Source: Elymus sibiricus (lineage: Eukaryota; Streptophyta; Magnoliopsida; Poales; Poaceae). From it: 64,000 nucleotides of DNA. The notes under the pieces were generated by a model. It had not been told where the DNA came from and ran no database searches. It was given only the letters and a program-made list of their open reading frames with translations. Both the position numbers and the translations under genes were made by a program. Location: contig CM077671.1 in the NCBI GenBank assembly GCA_039707655.1, positions 368,736,720 through 368,800,719 of the forward strand, read 5' to 3'. Position 1 is the first letter of the stretch. Each line of letters begins with the position of its first letter. Positions 11,749-23,037 of the stretch are shown piece after piece.

Positions 11749-11842
11749 AGCCCTGTCAAACGGATGGAAACAGAGCAGCTCCACCAAGGAAGCCCTGTCA
11801 AACGGATGGAAACAGAGCGGCTCCACCAAGGAAGCCTTGAAA
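11749..11842. repeat. 42-bp tandem repeat, just over two copies
   Basis: AGCCCTGTCAAACGGATGGA begins at 11749 and again at 11791. The copies differ by one base (GCAGC / GCGGC), and a partial third copy follows. Confidence 0.9.
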
Positions 11843-12687
11843 CCTGGCTCCACGTGGCTTTTCCAGCTCCTCCGTCTCGCATGTCGAATTTGCCCCTAGG
11901 TTCCTCCTGCGCTGGCCTCCTCGTGCGTGGCACTGTCAGGCCGGCAACTTCACAAGCTCTGCCCTCCTCGCGGCGCTGCGATAGCGAGAGCCCGAGCGGC
12001 GGCGGGTGCGGGCGGCTGCAAGAGGCCGAGGCCGTGGTGGAGCTTTAGGCGGCCGGCTGCGGGAGCTCGAGGGGCGGTGCGGGATGGCCGGCTACGGGAG
12101 CCCAAGGCCGTGGTGGGCGGGGGGCAGCGGCTGAACCTCAAGGCAGGTGCGGGCGGTAGTTGGGAGCAGCAATGGCGGATAGAGCTGCCTGTGCGGGAGT
12201 AGCAGCGGTGATCGCCTAAGGCAAGGATGGAGCAGCCAGCGTAATGGATAAGGAGAGAGAATGGGACAGAGGAAGAAAATAAAAAGGAATAGGAAGAAAA
12301 TAAAAAATATAAATATAAGCGTAATATGTACATTTCATTACTATAAATAATTTAAGAAAGTGTTTTGTCATACGTTTTTTAAAATAGCTTCAGCTCCACT
12401 AGAAAAGCCGTTGTATTAGAGGAGCCGGAGTCAGGAAGTGTTTGGGGAAGTGTTCGAGGGTGCCGAATAGGCCCTAGACATACGTGGATCGGCGCAACAA
12501 ACTGTCCGTCCCCGCGGCCTGACTGGAAATGCTTGTGTCTGACCCAGCTCCCCTTATCTGGCGGAGTGACCAGACCAAACACGAAATCCATCCCCACCGT
12601 CCCATCGCTCCACCTTCCCCTTCCCGGCAGCAATGGAGACGGGACCCAGGTGAGCCGACCAGCCAGCCAGCCCGCGCTGGCTCTCCG
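11843..12687. other. GC-rich, then AT-rich spacer before the sigma-factor gene
   Basis: No confident gene. Around 12380-12478 the sequence (CTTCAGCTCC, GGAGCCGGAG, ATTCGGCACCC read in reverse) resembles ends of grass DNA transposons and partly mirrors 11700-11745, so 11700-12478 may be a degraded non-autonomous element. I could not define paired ends. The last ~200 bp would be 5' UTR or promoter of the sigma-factor gene. Confidence 0.3.
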
Positions 12688-14213
12688 ATGGTGTGCCTAG
12701 CGCCGCAGTTTATGTGGGCCCCTTCCGCGTCCTCCTCCTCCAGGTGCTCCGCCCTCCGCGTCCACTGCGCCGTCACCACCGCCGCCGCCGTTGTCGACGG
12801 CGATTGCGCCAACGGTGGTGGTGCCGCGCATCTCAGGCTCACTTACGTGGCGCCGGCGCTTCAGGTTACCCGCTCTGCTCGGCTCGATTGTCTCTCAAGA
12901 TTGCATTTACTCTGTTTTCCTTTGTTTCAATTTGATTGAAGATATGTGTACTTGGTTGAACCAGACAACCAGTCTAGTGCCAGTACCATTAACCACCCCT
13001 CGAACAGTTCCATTTTGCTTACAAAATCTGGGACTAGTATCTAGTCACATTGGCTGCAGCATTAAACAAATCACTAAAGTATTCACTGTAAAAATCTATG
13101 AGCGTTACATAACGTAGGATGATGTACCTATTTACATCGAGTCTCTTACTGGAGACGGTGCATTTGATACCAAGATACCAAAATCTGCTGGAATCGGTAG
13201 GAAATTTTTTGAACCACGGGAACACTTATCTTAACCAATCAAGCTTCCTTTATTTGTTGGAGTATGTATCTAGCTGTATCGGGTAAAGAATGAAATATGA
13301 AGTTTAAGGCTCTGGTAGGAAGGGCAATATTGTGTCACTAAATACTTGATAGAGAAGGCAGACATAATCATGATTCCTTCAAGTTCTTATTAGTCCTTTC
13401 CTTTTTCTGTTTGATAGTACCGCTCATCTGCTATTGCCTGTAACTGTAATATTACAAATTCCTTAAGACTAAGAATAGAATATCATAGTATTTATTTTTA
13501 TTATCTAATTTATGTCGCAGAGAAACTTTGAGTCCACTCTAGCATCAGAGGCACTTCTGAATGAAGAAGTTGTAGTAGAAGCGGCAGCAGCAGAGGCAGT
13601 TGCTCTTGCCAGAGCAGCTAGCGAAGCTGTTCACGAAGTTGTTCAGATGGTGCAAAATAACAATCACCAGCCAGTGAATAGACAAAAGAAGGGCGTGGAC
13701 AACTATTTGGCCAATGAAATTCTTTCGCGCAGAGATACAGGTGAACACTCCCGATGGATATGCAAATGATGTTTTGCTGGAGGACTTGGAGTCCTATGGT
13801 ATCATGGCTGCGGATGGAAAATTAGATGATGATGCACAGTACACTGAGAACATAGCTGTGAAGTCTGCTCGCCGGTCTGAGAGAAGAGCTAGGAGAACCA
13901 GAGCAGCAATAAAGGCTGCAATAACTGTCCGTGCTTCACAAAAAACTGCAACATCTTCAAAGAAGAAACGGCTCAAGGGTTCCTCACCTAGCATGAATCC
14001 TTTAGGTTCCTTGTGGAAGATGACTGGCAGGAGACTTCTTACAGCTAAGGAAGAAGTTGAGTTCTCAGAAGGTATTCAGGTGAGACTACTGTATTATAAG
14101 TCAAGCATATCTTTCTTCCTTTCAATTGTATGTTTACTAATGGATATTCTTGACTCAGATATTAGCTTGGCAGTTTAAGCATGTTGTTCTGCTCCAATGG
14201 CAATTAGTACCTA

Positions 14214-14352
14214 AACCATGGTTTTCATGGCGTCGCCTAGGCGACAAGGCGTTCCCCTTGTTTTGGGGCCTAGGCGTCGCCTTAGCCCACCTAGGCGGCT
14301 GGGCGGTGGTGACTCACCACACCTCGCCTTACCACCGTAAGAACCATGACCT
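14214..14352. repeat. GCCTAGGCG-rich repeat in sigma-factor intron 2
   Basis: GGCGTCGCCTAGGCGAC and CACCTAGGCGGC blocks, with AACCATGG near one edge and GAACCATGACC near the other. This is a known-looking dispersed short repeat of grass genomes, of uncertain class. Confidence 0.5.
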
Positions 14353-15082
14353 AGACGACTGAACAACTGTGCAAGTCAAAATCCAGGAAAAATGTCTCAG
14401 GCCGAAGCAGTTATTCTTTGCATGGATTAGCTGTAGTAGCTAAGGCTTTCAGGACTCAATATGTATAATTGTACATCAAGTGAAGTCCTAAAGTGCTTTC
14501 TGAATCAGGCCATTTGGTTGGCCATAACTTCATTGTTCATTTTGGTCGGGAGAAGGTGTCGTTTGGACATCAATAGGGTACCATCATTTTTGTAGTTCTT
14601 ATTTAGAAAAAGTTATAACAATATGAATGCGCTTTTAAAGATTAATCTTCTCACATCATTTTCAAAGTTTCAATCTCAATATTAAGTTGCCAATATTTAA
14701 AAGGTTTGATTGCATAAGACCCAAAATGTTTTTTTTTTTTGTGATAAAAGGGTTTTAGGAGGATAACAGTACAGAGTACAAACTAGCTGACTTGATGGTT
14801 CTTCATAGCCAGAAATATTCGGAAGTTTAAGCGGTGTATGTTTGCATAGTTCACCTGATTTTCATAGTTGTTTGCATAAGATGTCAGTGCTTATTTCTGG
14901 TCTGCCATTTCTTGTTTGAAGAGGCCAAAATCATGGAGAACAGGCAAACCTTGATATTTGATTTTGGGAAAAATTTATTCATATGCGGAAGTATTTTCAT
15001 TTTGGCCATGTATGGCACACAACTTCTGAATCTTGCAGTAGTATTATATATGCAGTGTTTTTCTTAATGTATGGTAACAATA

Positions 15083-15360
15083 TAATGTTATGTGTAGAAA
15101 GTAATAGGGTCCAGATATTAGGAAAGATTAGATTAGATTGGTTTGTTATTTCCTTAAATTTAGAGATTGGTTTCTTAAAGGTTAAGTCAGGGTTTCTTAA
15201 GGGTTAAGTCAGCCCATCTATATAAGGATGGGATTGTATCTCTTTTAATCAAGCAATGAAGAAAGAACAAACAATCCAAATCCCCCAAATACTCTAGCCT
15301 CCCTCCACGCCGACTTTGCCCGGCCATCTTCCTGGCAATGGTTATCCTCCCTATCCCCCA
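15083..15360 (+). mobile_element. LTR-like fragment in sigma-factor intron 2
   Basis: The segment has promoter-like CTATATAAGGATGGG (15218), followed by a leader with AATCAAGCAATGAAGAAAGA and CTCTAGCC. This arrangement is seen in short plant LTRs. No partner LTR or internal domain is present, so a solo LTR or TRIM remnant is the best guess. Confidence 0.3.
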
Positions 15361-17092
15361 AATGAACTAAGGTTCATAACATATAAGGTTCTGGAAACAC
15401 TTAGTGAAACATGTGAGCTTTTCACATTAATGAAGTTAAAATTTTATCTGGTTTGTCATTTGGAAAGTTGCTGCTTACCTGTAAATCCATGCGGTGCTGC
15501 CATTTGTTGTGGTCCTCTTGCTGCAGAGTTAGTTTTGGCGATAATTATGGAAACTGTGTTCTTTTAACTGGTGCAGGATCTTTTGAAGCTTGAGGCAATC
15601 CAAGCTGAGCTTACAGAGTACAACGGTGGACAGCCAACATTCTTGCAGTGGGCAACAGCAGCTGGAACTGATGAGAAAACTTTGCGGAAGCGTCTGGATC
15701 ATGGTATTTATTGCAAGAACAGAATGGTAACATCTAATGTGAGACTTGTAATATCTATTGCCAGGGAGTTTGAAGGCCCTGGAATGGATCTTTATGATCT
15801 TATTGAGGTAACTGTGTGCGTGTAAGCTTCTTCATTATTGTAAATATGGTATCTACCATGCTGTATTTAGCATCGGCATTTTATTTTTAGGTCTTTGTTA
15901 CAGGAAGGAATGCAGGGCCTTATAAGGGGAGCTGAAAAATTTGATGCGTCAAAAGGTTTTAGGTTCTCTACATATTCTCACTGGTGGATCAAACAAGCAA
16001 TGCGCAAACCTGTCTCAGAGCAATTCCAAATATTTCACTTGCCAGTACGTCCCCCTCTGCTCAGATCCTTCTATTTTGATATACTGCTTTATCCCCAATT
16101 CTGTATTGATTGAGTGCACGCCGATTTTGGGTTATTCATGCATGAGTGACCCATATCTTGTCTAGCAAATTACAGAAAAAATATTATTATGAGCAGGTGA
16201 TCATAGGGTCAAGGTGTTTCCAAGATTCTGTGCAGACTGTTAGTCAATCCACACACATGTGAGATAACCTTAATGTATAGATTAAAGCATACAGACAGTA
16301 TGCAGAGTTTGTATTGTCTTGCTTCCCTCATGATTTGATTGCTTGCATGTTACTGCTCTATGATTCGTTTTGTTTGATTTTCTTGTTTAATATCATTGGT
16401 GTCCATTTTTTATTCATGTTACTTGCCAATTAGTATACATGTTCCCAACAGATGAAAATACGAAGTCGGTTATTTCATGCAATATTAACCACTAATTGAT
16501 TCTGGTGACTAGGCTCACATGGTTGAAGCAAGTTACCGTGTAAAGGAGTGCACAAACAACTTCGCCGTAAGCTTAGAAGACGGCCCACTAATGAAGAAAT
16601 AGCAGTGGACACTGGTATGCCAATCAAACGAGTAGAGGCAGCAGTAAACCTCCCAAAGTACAGTGTATCCCTTGATAGTAAGATTGGTTCCACAGACATG
16701 ACTTATCAGGTATGCCCCTTGTATGCTCGATTCTCATCTATCCTTTTGCCATACAACTCAAATAACAGCCCAGCCTCTGTTATCAGGAAGTCACAGCTGA
16801 TCTCAGTGCCGAGACAGCTGAAGAGATGCTGAACAGATTATCCATGAAGAACGATGTGCAATAGGCACTGGACACTTTGACCCCACGCGAGAAGCAAGTT
16901 GTTGTGCTGAGATTTGGGCTCGAGGATGGTCGAATAAGAACCCTGCAGGAGATTGGCAACATCATGGGTGTGAGAAGGGAGCAAATTCGGCAAATCGAGT
17001 CTGGCGCGTTTCGGAAACTAAGGAGCAAGAAAAGGGTGAAAGCTCTGAAGGATTATCCAATTGTTGTACATCATAACTGTATTACTACCTAA

Positions 17093-18665
17093 CACAGATA
17101 GCTAACAGATACATCATACTCTACTTGTATTTGTTGGTTGTAAGAGAATCCAATTGTTGGTTGGAAGAGAATCCAATGTTGGTGGCTGATATTTCAAGTT
17201 CCAGTGAACACTTTTGATCATTTTGATCATATTTGTTTTCGTTTGTGATTAGAATACAGTCATTGAGAACTTCCAAAACAGGTCCAGTCATTTGCTGATA
17301 TGGGCAGTTGGTGCTTGTAATAGGTTACCAATTCATGGCTGCTAAAGTGCCTTAACTATTGCCAGCCTGCCGAAATGTGAACTGGAGCAGTACCTGGAGG
17401 ACCCTCAGCTTGCCAAACCAGAGTAGTGCTGATTTTTTTCTGACACGGCACAGTTACTACTTACTTTCATGAAGAAGACACCAGAACTCAAACTTTGACA
17501 CCACATAGTACTCCAGAGCCAGGAACTTGGCAAAACATACTCGAGGTCCTCTTACCATTTTATTCCACAGGACAAAGTGCACACATGACAGCATAAATTG
17601 AAACATGGAATTAACCAAGGAAGAGAATCCATCATAAGACAAGTAAGCTGAAAGCCTCAATGTTTGCTCCCAGCTAAAGGAAAAAACATCAATTACCATG
17701 ACCTTAGTTCATCTTATTAATTTAAGACTTGGTTTCATGGTGCAAACAAGACACTGGAGAGTTTGGAGTACTTATTAATAGCTGTGTTCTCTTATCAAGT
17801 CATGCCTTGCTAGTTCTTCCAGTTCTGAAAATTTCAGTGTGCTCCGCATGATCTGGATGTAGGTTTTGACTACAATACTAAAACTTTGATCATTCATGAT
17901 GAACAATGCACCACTATCCCAGTAACTAGTACACCAATTTGAGAGAAAGGAGCAATCTTTTAACCTGATGGTTCCATTTTCAGGAACTTTTACAATTGCA
18001 TTTTCACAATTACAAGTACCTGCAACAAGAACTACCTGCATCCTATTGCCTTACAGAATTGCAAAATCTCTCCCTGCACAAGCACAACAAGATTGTCTAT
18101 ACCTACAGAAGCACAAAATTCTCCCTGCAAGCACACCATGATCGAAAGTTCCATTCCTCAGATTCGGCCTTTTCCTCACTCGCCGAGGCTGGTGAGGAGG
18201 AGATGGTCACCCTTGCCATGGCCAAAGCACACTGCCACGGTGGCCGACAGTGCTCGACGACCCGCACTCGCTGATAGGGAACGACGAGATCGCACTTCCG
18301 CTCGCACGCGCAAGCCCCGCCATGGCCCGCGACACGCACCACTCCATGCGCCCGGCGGAGCTCCGGGGCACGCCGGGCAGATCCAGCGGGTCCAGTGACA
18401 CCCTCCGCCTCGAGCTGATAGTCGTCCCGCCTCCGCCGATGAGGAGCCCTGACGGATGGCGAGGATGGAGGCGGGGGGCAGGGGCGGGTAGGAGGCCAGA
18501 GGGGGAAGGGGCGACGATGGCCACGGGGCAGTGGGGGAATCGCTAGCGGCGCTGGCGAGGGGAACGAGGACGTCGCGGAAAGGAACCGCCTGGCGCACGT
18601 CCTGGCGGCAGAACAGGCCTGGTGCACGGGCCTGGGAGGTGTTAGGTTTTTTTTGGAAAAAAAAA
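17093..18665. other. Spacer downstream of the sigma-factor pseudogene
   Basis: 17093-17450 is the expected 3' UTR. 17450-18100 shows nothing I can name. 18180-18630 is GC-rich and has overlapping open frames on both strands. The most gene-like reads on the minus strand from about 18524 (Ser/Arg-rich, then MEWCVSRAMAGLARASGS). It could be the first exon of a lost gene, but I recognise no family. Confidence 0.25.
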
Positions 18666-18721
18666 ATGCTGGCAGGTGAGGGAGCTTAGGCGCAAAATCG
18701 TCCCATCTCTCACCCCATCCA

Positions 18722-18951
18722 TTGGATTGGTATCCTGTGGATCTGATTCAAAGTTTTAGGTCCCCTGATTTGCATTTGATATGTTATTACTCTTTTTTAT
18801 GGTAGAGATGAGGCGGCTGCGGCAGAGAGAGGCGGAAGTTTGGGTGGCATTTATAGGGGGCGGCATTGAGTTGGTATCATGTGAATATGATTCAAAGTTT
18901 TAGGTTTCCTGGTTTGCACTTGATATGTTGCCTTTTTTATAATAGAGATGA
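18722..18951. repeat. Imperfect ~144-bp tandem duplication
   Basis: TTGGTATC(C/A)TGTG...GATTCAAAGTTTTAGGT and the following GATATGTT...TTTTTTAT run appear at about 18729 and again at about 18873. The second copy abuts the LINE-like insertion. Confidence 0.7.
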
Positions 18952-18966
18952 ATACGTATCAAGGAT
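18952..18966. repeat. Left target-site duplication of the LINE-like insertion
   Basis: ATACGTATCAAGGAT, identical to 20844-20858. Confidence 0.92.
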
Positions 18967-20843
18967 TTTTTTTTTTTTGAAACGGGGCAAAAGATTTGCC
19001 ACTTTCATTAATTAAGAAGAAGAGAGTTGCCCGGTTAATTAACGGAAACCCGGGCGAAAACCGTTACAACACGCCCCCAACAGGGGGCCATCAACACACG
19101 CCGACCCCGGGGCCGCGCACCAGACGAGCCGCCGGCTCCGTCACCCGAGCGACCCGTAGCCGACACCCTACAACCAAAACCGAAGCCGCCGCTCCGGCAT
19201 CCACGCCGACCCCGAGGCCGCGCACCAGGCGAGCCGCCAGCTCTACCGCCCAAGCAACCGGAGCTGACACCCTACAACCATCTCCGGAGCCACCGCTCCG
19301 ACGTACAGACAAAAATCACACACGCCGACCCCGAGGCCGCGCACCAGGCGAGCCGCCAGCATCGTCACCCGGGCAACCGAAGCCGACACCCAACAACCAT
19401 ATCCGGAGCCGCCGCTCCGACATCCACGCCGACCCCGAGGCCGCGCACCAGGCTAGCCAACGACACTGCCGCCCACGCGACCAATGCCGGCACCCTTCCA
19501 TGACGACTAGATCCGGAGCCGCCGCTCCGACTTCCACGCCGGCCCCGAGGCCGCGCACCACCCGAGCCGATGGCTCTCAAGCCCAGACCACTCCAAAACG
19601 ATGCCTCCAAGAAGGTCTACGACACCGAAGCGCCGCCATCGTTTGCTCCAGGATCCTGGAACAAGGGTTTCCCCCGGAGTGCGGGAGGGGAGGGCGTAGG
19701 CACTCCGACCACAACGCCTCCAAGAAGGTGTGCGACGCCCATAAGCGTCGCCGTTGTCTGCTCCGGCCAGAACCAGAGCAAGGCTTTCGCCCCGAGCAGC
19801 CAAAGCGATCCCCCCTCACGAACCTGCACACGAGAGCCACCGCTCGCTAGAACCGCCACCACACCACCAGAGCCCGGAGCCATCGGACCGCCGCAGGAGC
19901 CAGATCCGGCCACGTCTGGCCAAAATCCGCACTCCGAGCATCAGCAGTCAGACCACCAACCAGCGCCAGGCGTCCCCGATGCGACCGGGGGCCGACGAAC
20001 CGCCGATGAAGACCGACGCCTCCGAGCCCCAGCCATGGCGCTACCCACGCAGCCGCCACGACCGCCGTTGCCGAAGAAGAGGTCCGGGGCCGCCGCCCCG
20101 GCGTCCGAGCACCACACGCCAACACGCTCACCAGATCCGCTCCGCTGCAGCAGCAGCACATCCCCGCACCACCGCGCGACCTCCGGATAGCCCATCGCCG
20201 GCCACCCAAGGCGCCACCGCGCGACCCCAGGCTTAGCGGCTACCGGGCAGCAGATCCGCCCTGGCCAGCCCCCAGCGCACCTTCCCCCGCTCTGCAGCCC
20301 CGCGCAGCCGCGCCGTACTAGGCCGAAACGAGGTCCGCCGCGCTGCCCCTCCCCTCGTCTCGGACCCCCAGATCCACGCCTGCCCGAGCCGGAGCCGAGC
20401 CAGCCCGCGCCGGGGCCGCGCCCGCGCGCCCGCCAGCCGACGCAACCTCGCCGCGCACCCGCGACGCCCCCGCGCCGAGTCGTCCTGCCCAGCGCCGCCC
20501 GAGATGCAGCAGCTCCTTGTGCGCCAGATCCGCGTCGCATCGACCCCCTGCACGACGCGACCGACGCGCCGCCGTGCATCGCCACCTGTGCTGCCACGCT
20601 GCACCGCCCCGGACGCCGACGCGCCCGAGCTCCCGCCGGAGCGACCGGCCCGCGCCGCAGAACTCCATGCGGGAGGAGGAAAGGGCCTCGCCGCCGCCAC
20701 GTCGCGCGGGCTTTGCCCGGCGACACCTGCCGGCGGCGGCGGAGTGTGGCGCTGGCGGCGGCTAGGGTTGGCTCCTGGCCGCCCGCGGGAGCGACCGAGG
20801 AGCCCAGTTAGTTTTGCTGATCTGAACCTTATTAGGAGAAATC
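18967..20843 (-). mobile_element. LINE-like non-LTR retroelement without reverse transcriptase (~1.88 kb)
   Basis: Lies on the minus strand. A T-run at 18966-18978 is the poly(A) tail, preceded on the minus strand by CATTAATGAAAGTGGC-type 3' UTR (in reverse: GCCACTTTCATTAATTAAG), a common 3' end of plant LINEs. The 5' end at about 20843 is GC-rich with CCCTAGCCGCCGCC, like a plant LINE 5' UTR. A perfect 15-bp target duplication flanks it. Inside I find only low-complexity Pro/Arg/Ala-rich frames and a ~107-bp minisatellite, with no endonuclease or RT motifs. It is therefore a non-autonomous derivative that was mobilised by another element. Confidence 0.8.
19096..19575. repeat. Minisatellite of ~104-119-bp units inside the LINE-like element
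   Basis: CACGCCGACCCCGAGGCCGC or close variants start at about 19096, 19202, 19321, 19425 and 19535, each followed by GCGCACC and a divergent spacer. Five units, the last with GGCCCC for GACCCC. Confidence 0.85.
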
Positions 20844-20858
20844 ATACGTATCAAGGAT
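20844..20858. repeat. Right target-site duplication of the LINE-like insertion
   Basis: ATACGTATCAAGGAT, identical to 18952-18966. Confidence 0.92.
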
Positions 20859-21072
20859 GAGACCATAACATTTAGGAGGAATAGCTTTACTTAAAATTGT
20901 GGATGGTTACATCGGTGATGCCTCGTTAAAAACCTCACTCCATCGGGAGCTCCCAGTGAGGAGAAGAGTACGACCCCCAATGAGTAAACTGTAGAAAAAT
21001 AAATACATTCTACTTTTGAGACTCGATCACGTTTATAACTCCACGCAATCGATCTTGAATCCCTTGGATGGA

Positions 21073-22269
21073 CTAGTCCCAACCCATCACGGGGTAAGAG
21101 CCACCGCTCTCGAGGATCCCGCAGTTCCGAGTCCTAGGAAGGAAGAGGTAGCCGGAATTCCCCCATAATGGTCCATAAGAATTCTTCAGAATGTATGAGT
21201 CGGGATCGTAACCCACGAGCAAGAGCTCGTGATCGTTCTTAGTTCCGCACTCGCCCCAGTACATGCCGCCCGCGTAGCCCCTGAAGTCGGTGTTGTTCGC
21301 TCCGATGGAGATGGCGACGACAACGGGAGCGTAGGTAACTTGCGCCAGGAGCTCATACTCATTATGCGGCTCTAGCTGGCTCCACCCGATCATGGTCATG
21401 GTCACGCGCGGTGTGGTCCTAGCTAAGCACGTACCATTCTCCTGCTGAAAACGGTAATAAGGGTAGTTCTGCCACGACGCGATGCCATTTTGCCTCACAT
21501 AGTTGAAGGCGTTGATGGCTAATCCGCCTTTGCAGCCATGGCTCGTGTGATCGCAGTCAACCAGCTCCTGCTGCGAAAGTTGCACTATCATGGATGCCCC
21601 TGGTCTGATGGCGAGGTGGCTCTCGATCGCCGCCGTCGCGGCGAACGCCCAGGAGGAGCCGCAGGACCACTGGTTCCTGACAGGACCTACGCACGGCTGG
21701 CCTTGGCATGTCCTGGTATGCCATTCGACTCTGACCGGGAGCGTGAGGTTCCCGTCGCCGCCGCGCCTTTTGACGGGCACAAGTGCGGAGTTGTGGCGTC
21801 CCTCCGGAGTCATGCGACACCTGCACGCTTCACGTTCTGCCCATGTCGCGTCCGCGAAACCGTTGAGTCGCAGAGGCTCGTCTGCAACTCGAACAGTACG
21901 GGACGCGACGCGGTGCACCGTCTGGTTGAAGTAGGCGAAGCGGTGGACCTTCTCTTCTTGCTTGCGCGCTACTTTGAAGTGGTTGCACCAGCGCTCGTAA
22001 AGCTGCCTCACAGCCTTCTCCGAGCGGAGGTCGTGTGTGGTGAACTTCAGGCCGTCGGCCGCCACTGGCTCCAGCAATGCTAGCGCGAGCAAAATACCTA
22101 AAACTGAAAAGACATAGAACAATTTTACATCACCGTTGGGCAGAATCAAAATACTTAAATGAAATATTTATGCACGACAAATTAATACCAATGTTGGTTA
22201 CAATTTAATTGCATGCCTCAAAATAATAATTCTGAAATACTAACCGGCTGCTATTGCTTGACCGGCCAT
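21073..22269 (-). CDS. Papain-family (C1A) protease homologue with Ser at the nucleophile position
   Basis: Two exons: 22245-22269 and 21073-22103 (GT-AG intron of 141 bp, phase 1), giving 351 residues. The ATG at 22269 is chosen because splicing joins it to a hydrophobic signal peptide (VLGILLALALLEPVAA), which the unspliced frame lacks. An I29-type inhibitory propeptide follows (YERWCNHFKVARKQEEK, ERFNIN-like). The mature domain has GPVRNQWSCGSSWAFA, the HGCKGG motif, NDHELLLVGY and ILKNSYGPLWG. Gln153, His300 and Asn316 of the active site are kept, but the catalytic Cys is Ser159 (TCC at 21652-21654), and the residue after Gln is Trp not Gly. No stop or frameshift. It may be a secreted or vacuolar pseudo-enzyme, or a weak serine hydrolase. 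The 3' UTR should lie in 20859-21072. Confidence 0.88.
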
Positions 22270-22348
22270 GGTTGTCGTGGACGAGACCGGGATGGGGGCT
22301 GCCGTAGTTGTACACGCCGTAGAGGTGACCCTGCTATTGGCGGCCGCA

Positions 22349-22355
22349 CTTTATA
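22349..22355 (-). promoter_or_regulatory. TATA box of the protease gene
   Basis: TATAAAG on the minus strand, 80 bp before the chosen ATG, a normal plant spacing that supports the spliced start. Confidence 0.65.
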
Positions 22356-22462
22356 GACCTGGCGACGTGGGCACGCAGCAGCAGTAGGCGGGCGGGGAGC
22401 AAGGGCGTGTCTCAACTGCCCACGGCTGCTACTCCACAAACGAGAATGCTCCGACCGCTACC

Positions 22463-22618
22463 AGTCTAAATATACTCCATTGTTAAGACACGCAGCTTTC
22501 GTGCGCTTCGGCGTGAAAAAAGGTAGGTAGGTGCAAGTCTAAATATACTCCATTGTCGAGACACGCAGCTTTCGCGCGCTTTGGCGTGAAGAAAGGTAGG
22601 TAGGTGCAAGTCTAATAA
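22463..22618. repeat. 73-bp tandem repeat upstream of the protease gene
   Basis: AGTCTAAATATACTCCATTG starts at 22463 and 22536, and a third copy begins at 22609 but soon diverges. Units contain ACACGCAGCTTTCG and AAAGGTAGGTAGGTGCA. It lies about 195-350 bp upstream of the protease ATG. Confidence 0.88.
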
Positions 22619-23037
22619 TGGTGGAGGGGAGAGTAAATCGCGCTGCATTATGCGATAATTTTATTCCACAGTTGTTACCTCATGATTTTGGTAAGACGAT
22701 GGTACACGACTTGGGTCAGTGAGGACCATTTCTTGTCGTAGAGACATTTGCCCACTCATTCTGTAATATTTTGTTGAGGTGTCCTGTTTTGATTAGAACA
22801 AATTCCTGATGGCTGCTTGCTGCTATATCCTCTAAGTCCACGGAAGACAAGAAAAACTGTATCACCCATGCAAGCCGCGTACAAACCCCGCATGTTATAA
22901 TATGATTGGATTTGAATAAAGCAGTTTTTTCTTTCCCCAAACTAGAAATTAGGGGTTTTCTGCATTAAATATATCTGAATCCGGATACATTTAATTAAAG
23001 CTAGCCATGGAACTTTCTCTATCTTGTAGCTACTTAG

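Larger units (their letters stand above)
12688..17092 (+). pseudogene. Plastid RNA polymerase sigma factor (SIG2-like)
   Basis: Nuclear gene family for sigma-70 factors of the plastid-encoded polymerase. Six exons fit: 12688-12864, 13521-14079, 15577-15807, 15904-16044, 16513-16709, 16787-17092. Exon 1 encodes a Ser/Ala/Arg-rich, transit-peptide-like start. Region 2 is clear (NVRLVISIAREF, GMQGLIRGAEKFD, FRFSTYSHWWIKQAMRK), as are region 3 (RRRPTNEEIAVDTG) and region 4 ([18 protein letters not shown], then [16 protein letters not shown]). Exon phases match throughout, showing an ordinary gene and not a retrocopy. Defects: a frameshift near 13730 at NEILS/EIQVN, a 1-nt loss near 16546 (exon 5 is 197 nt, not 198), and TAG at 16862-16864. 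SIG2 rather than another SIG is from overall resemblance. Confidence 0.85.

Noticed and set aside
11382..11899. ORFs rich in Ile-Tyr and Cys-Val repeats
   Set aside because: Direct translation of the TA and TG microsatellite.
12688..17092. Bacterial-type sigma factor as evidence of contamination or transfer
   Set aside because: The gene has at least five GT-AG introns in phase and a transit-peptide-like start; plants encode plastid sigma factors in the nucleus.
18996..20860. Several long Pro/Arg/Ala-rich ORFs on both strands
   Set aside because: They overlap in all frames, follow the minisatellite and GC content, and lie inside a LINE-like insertion; no domain is visible.
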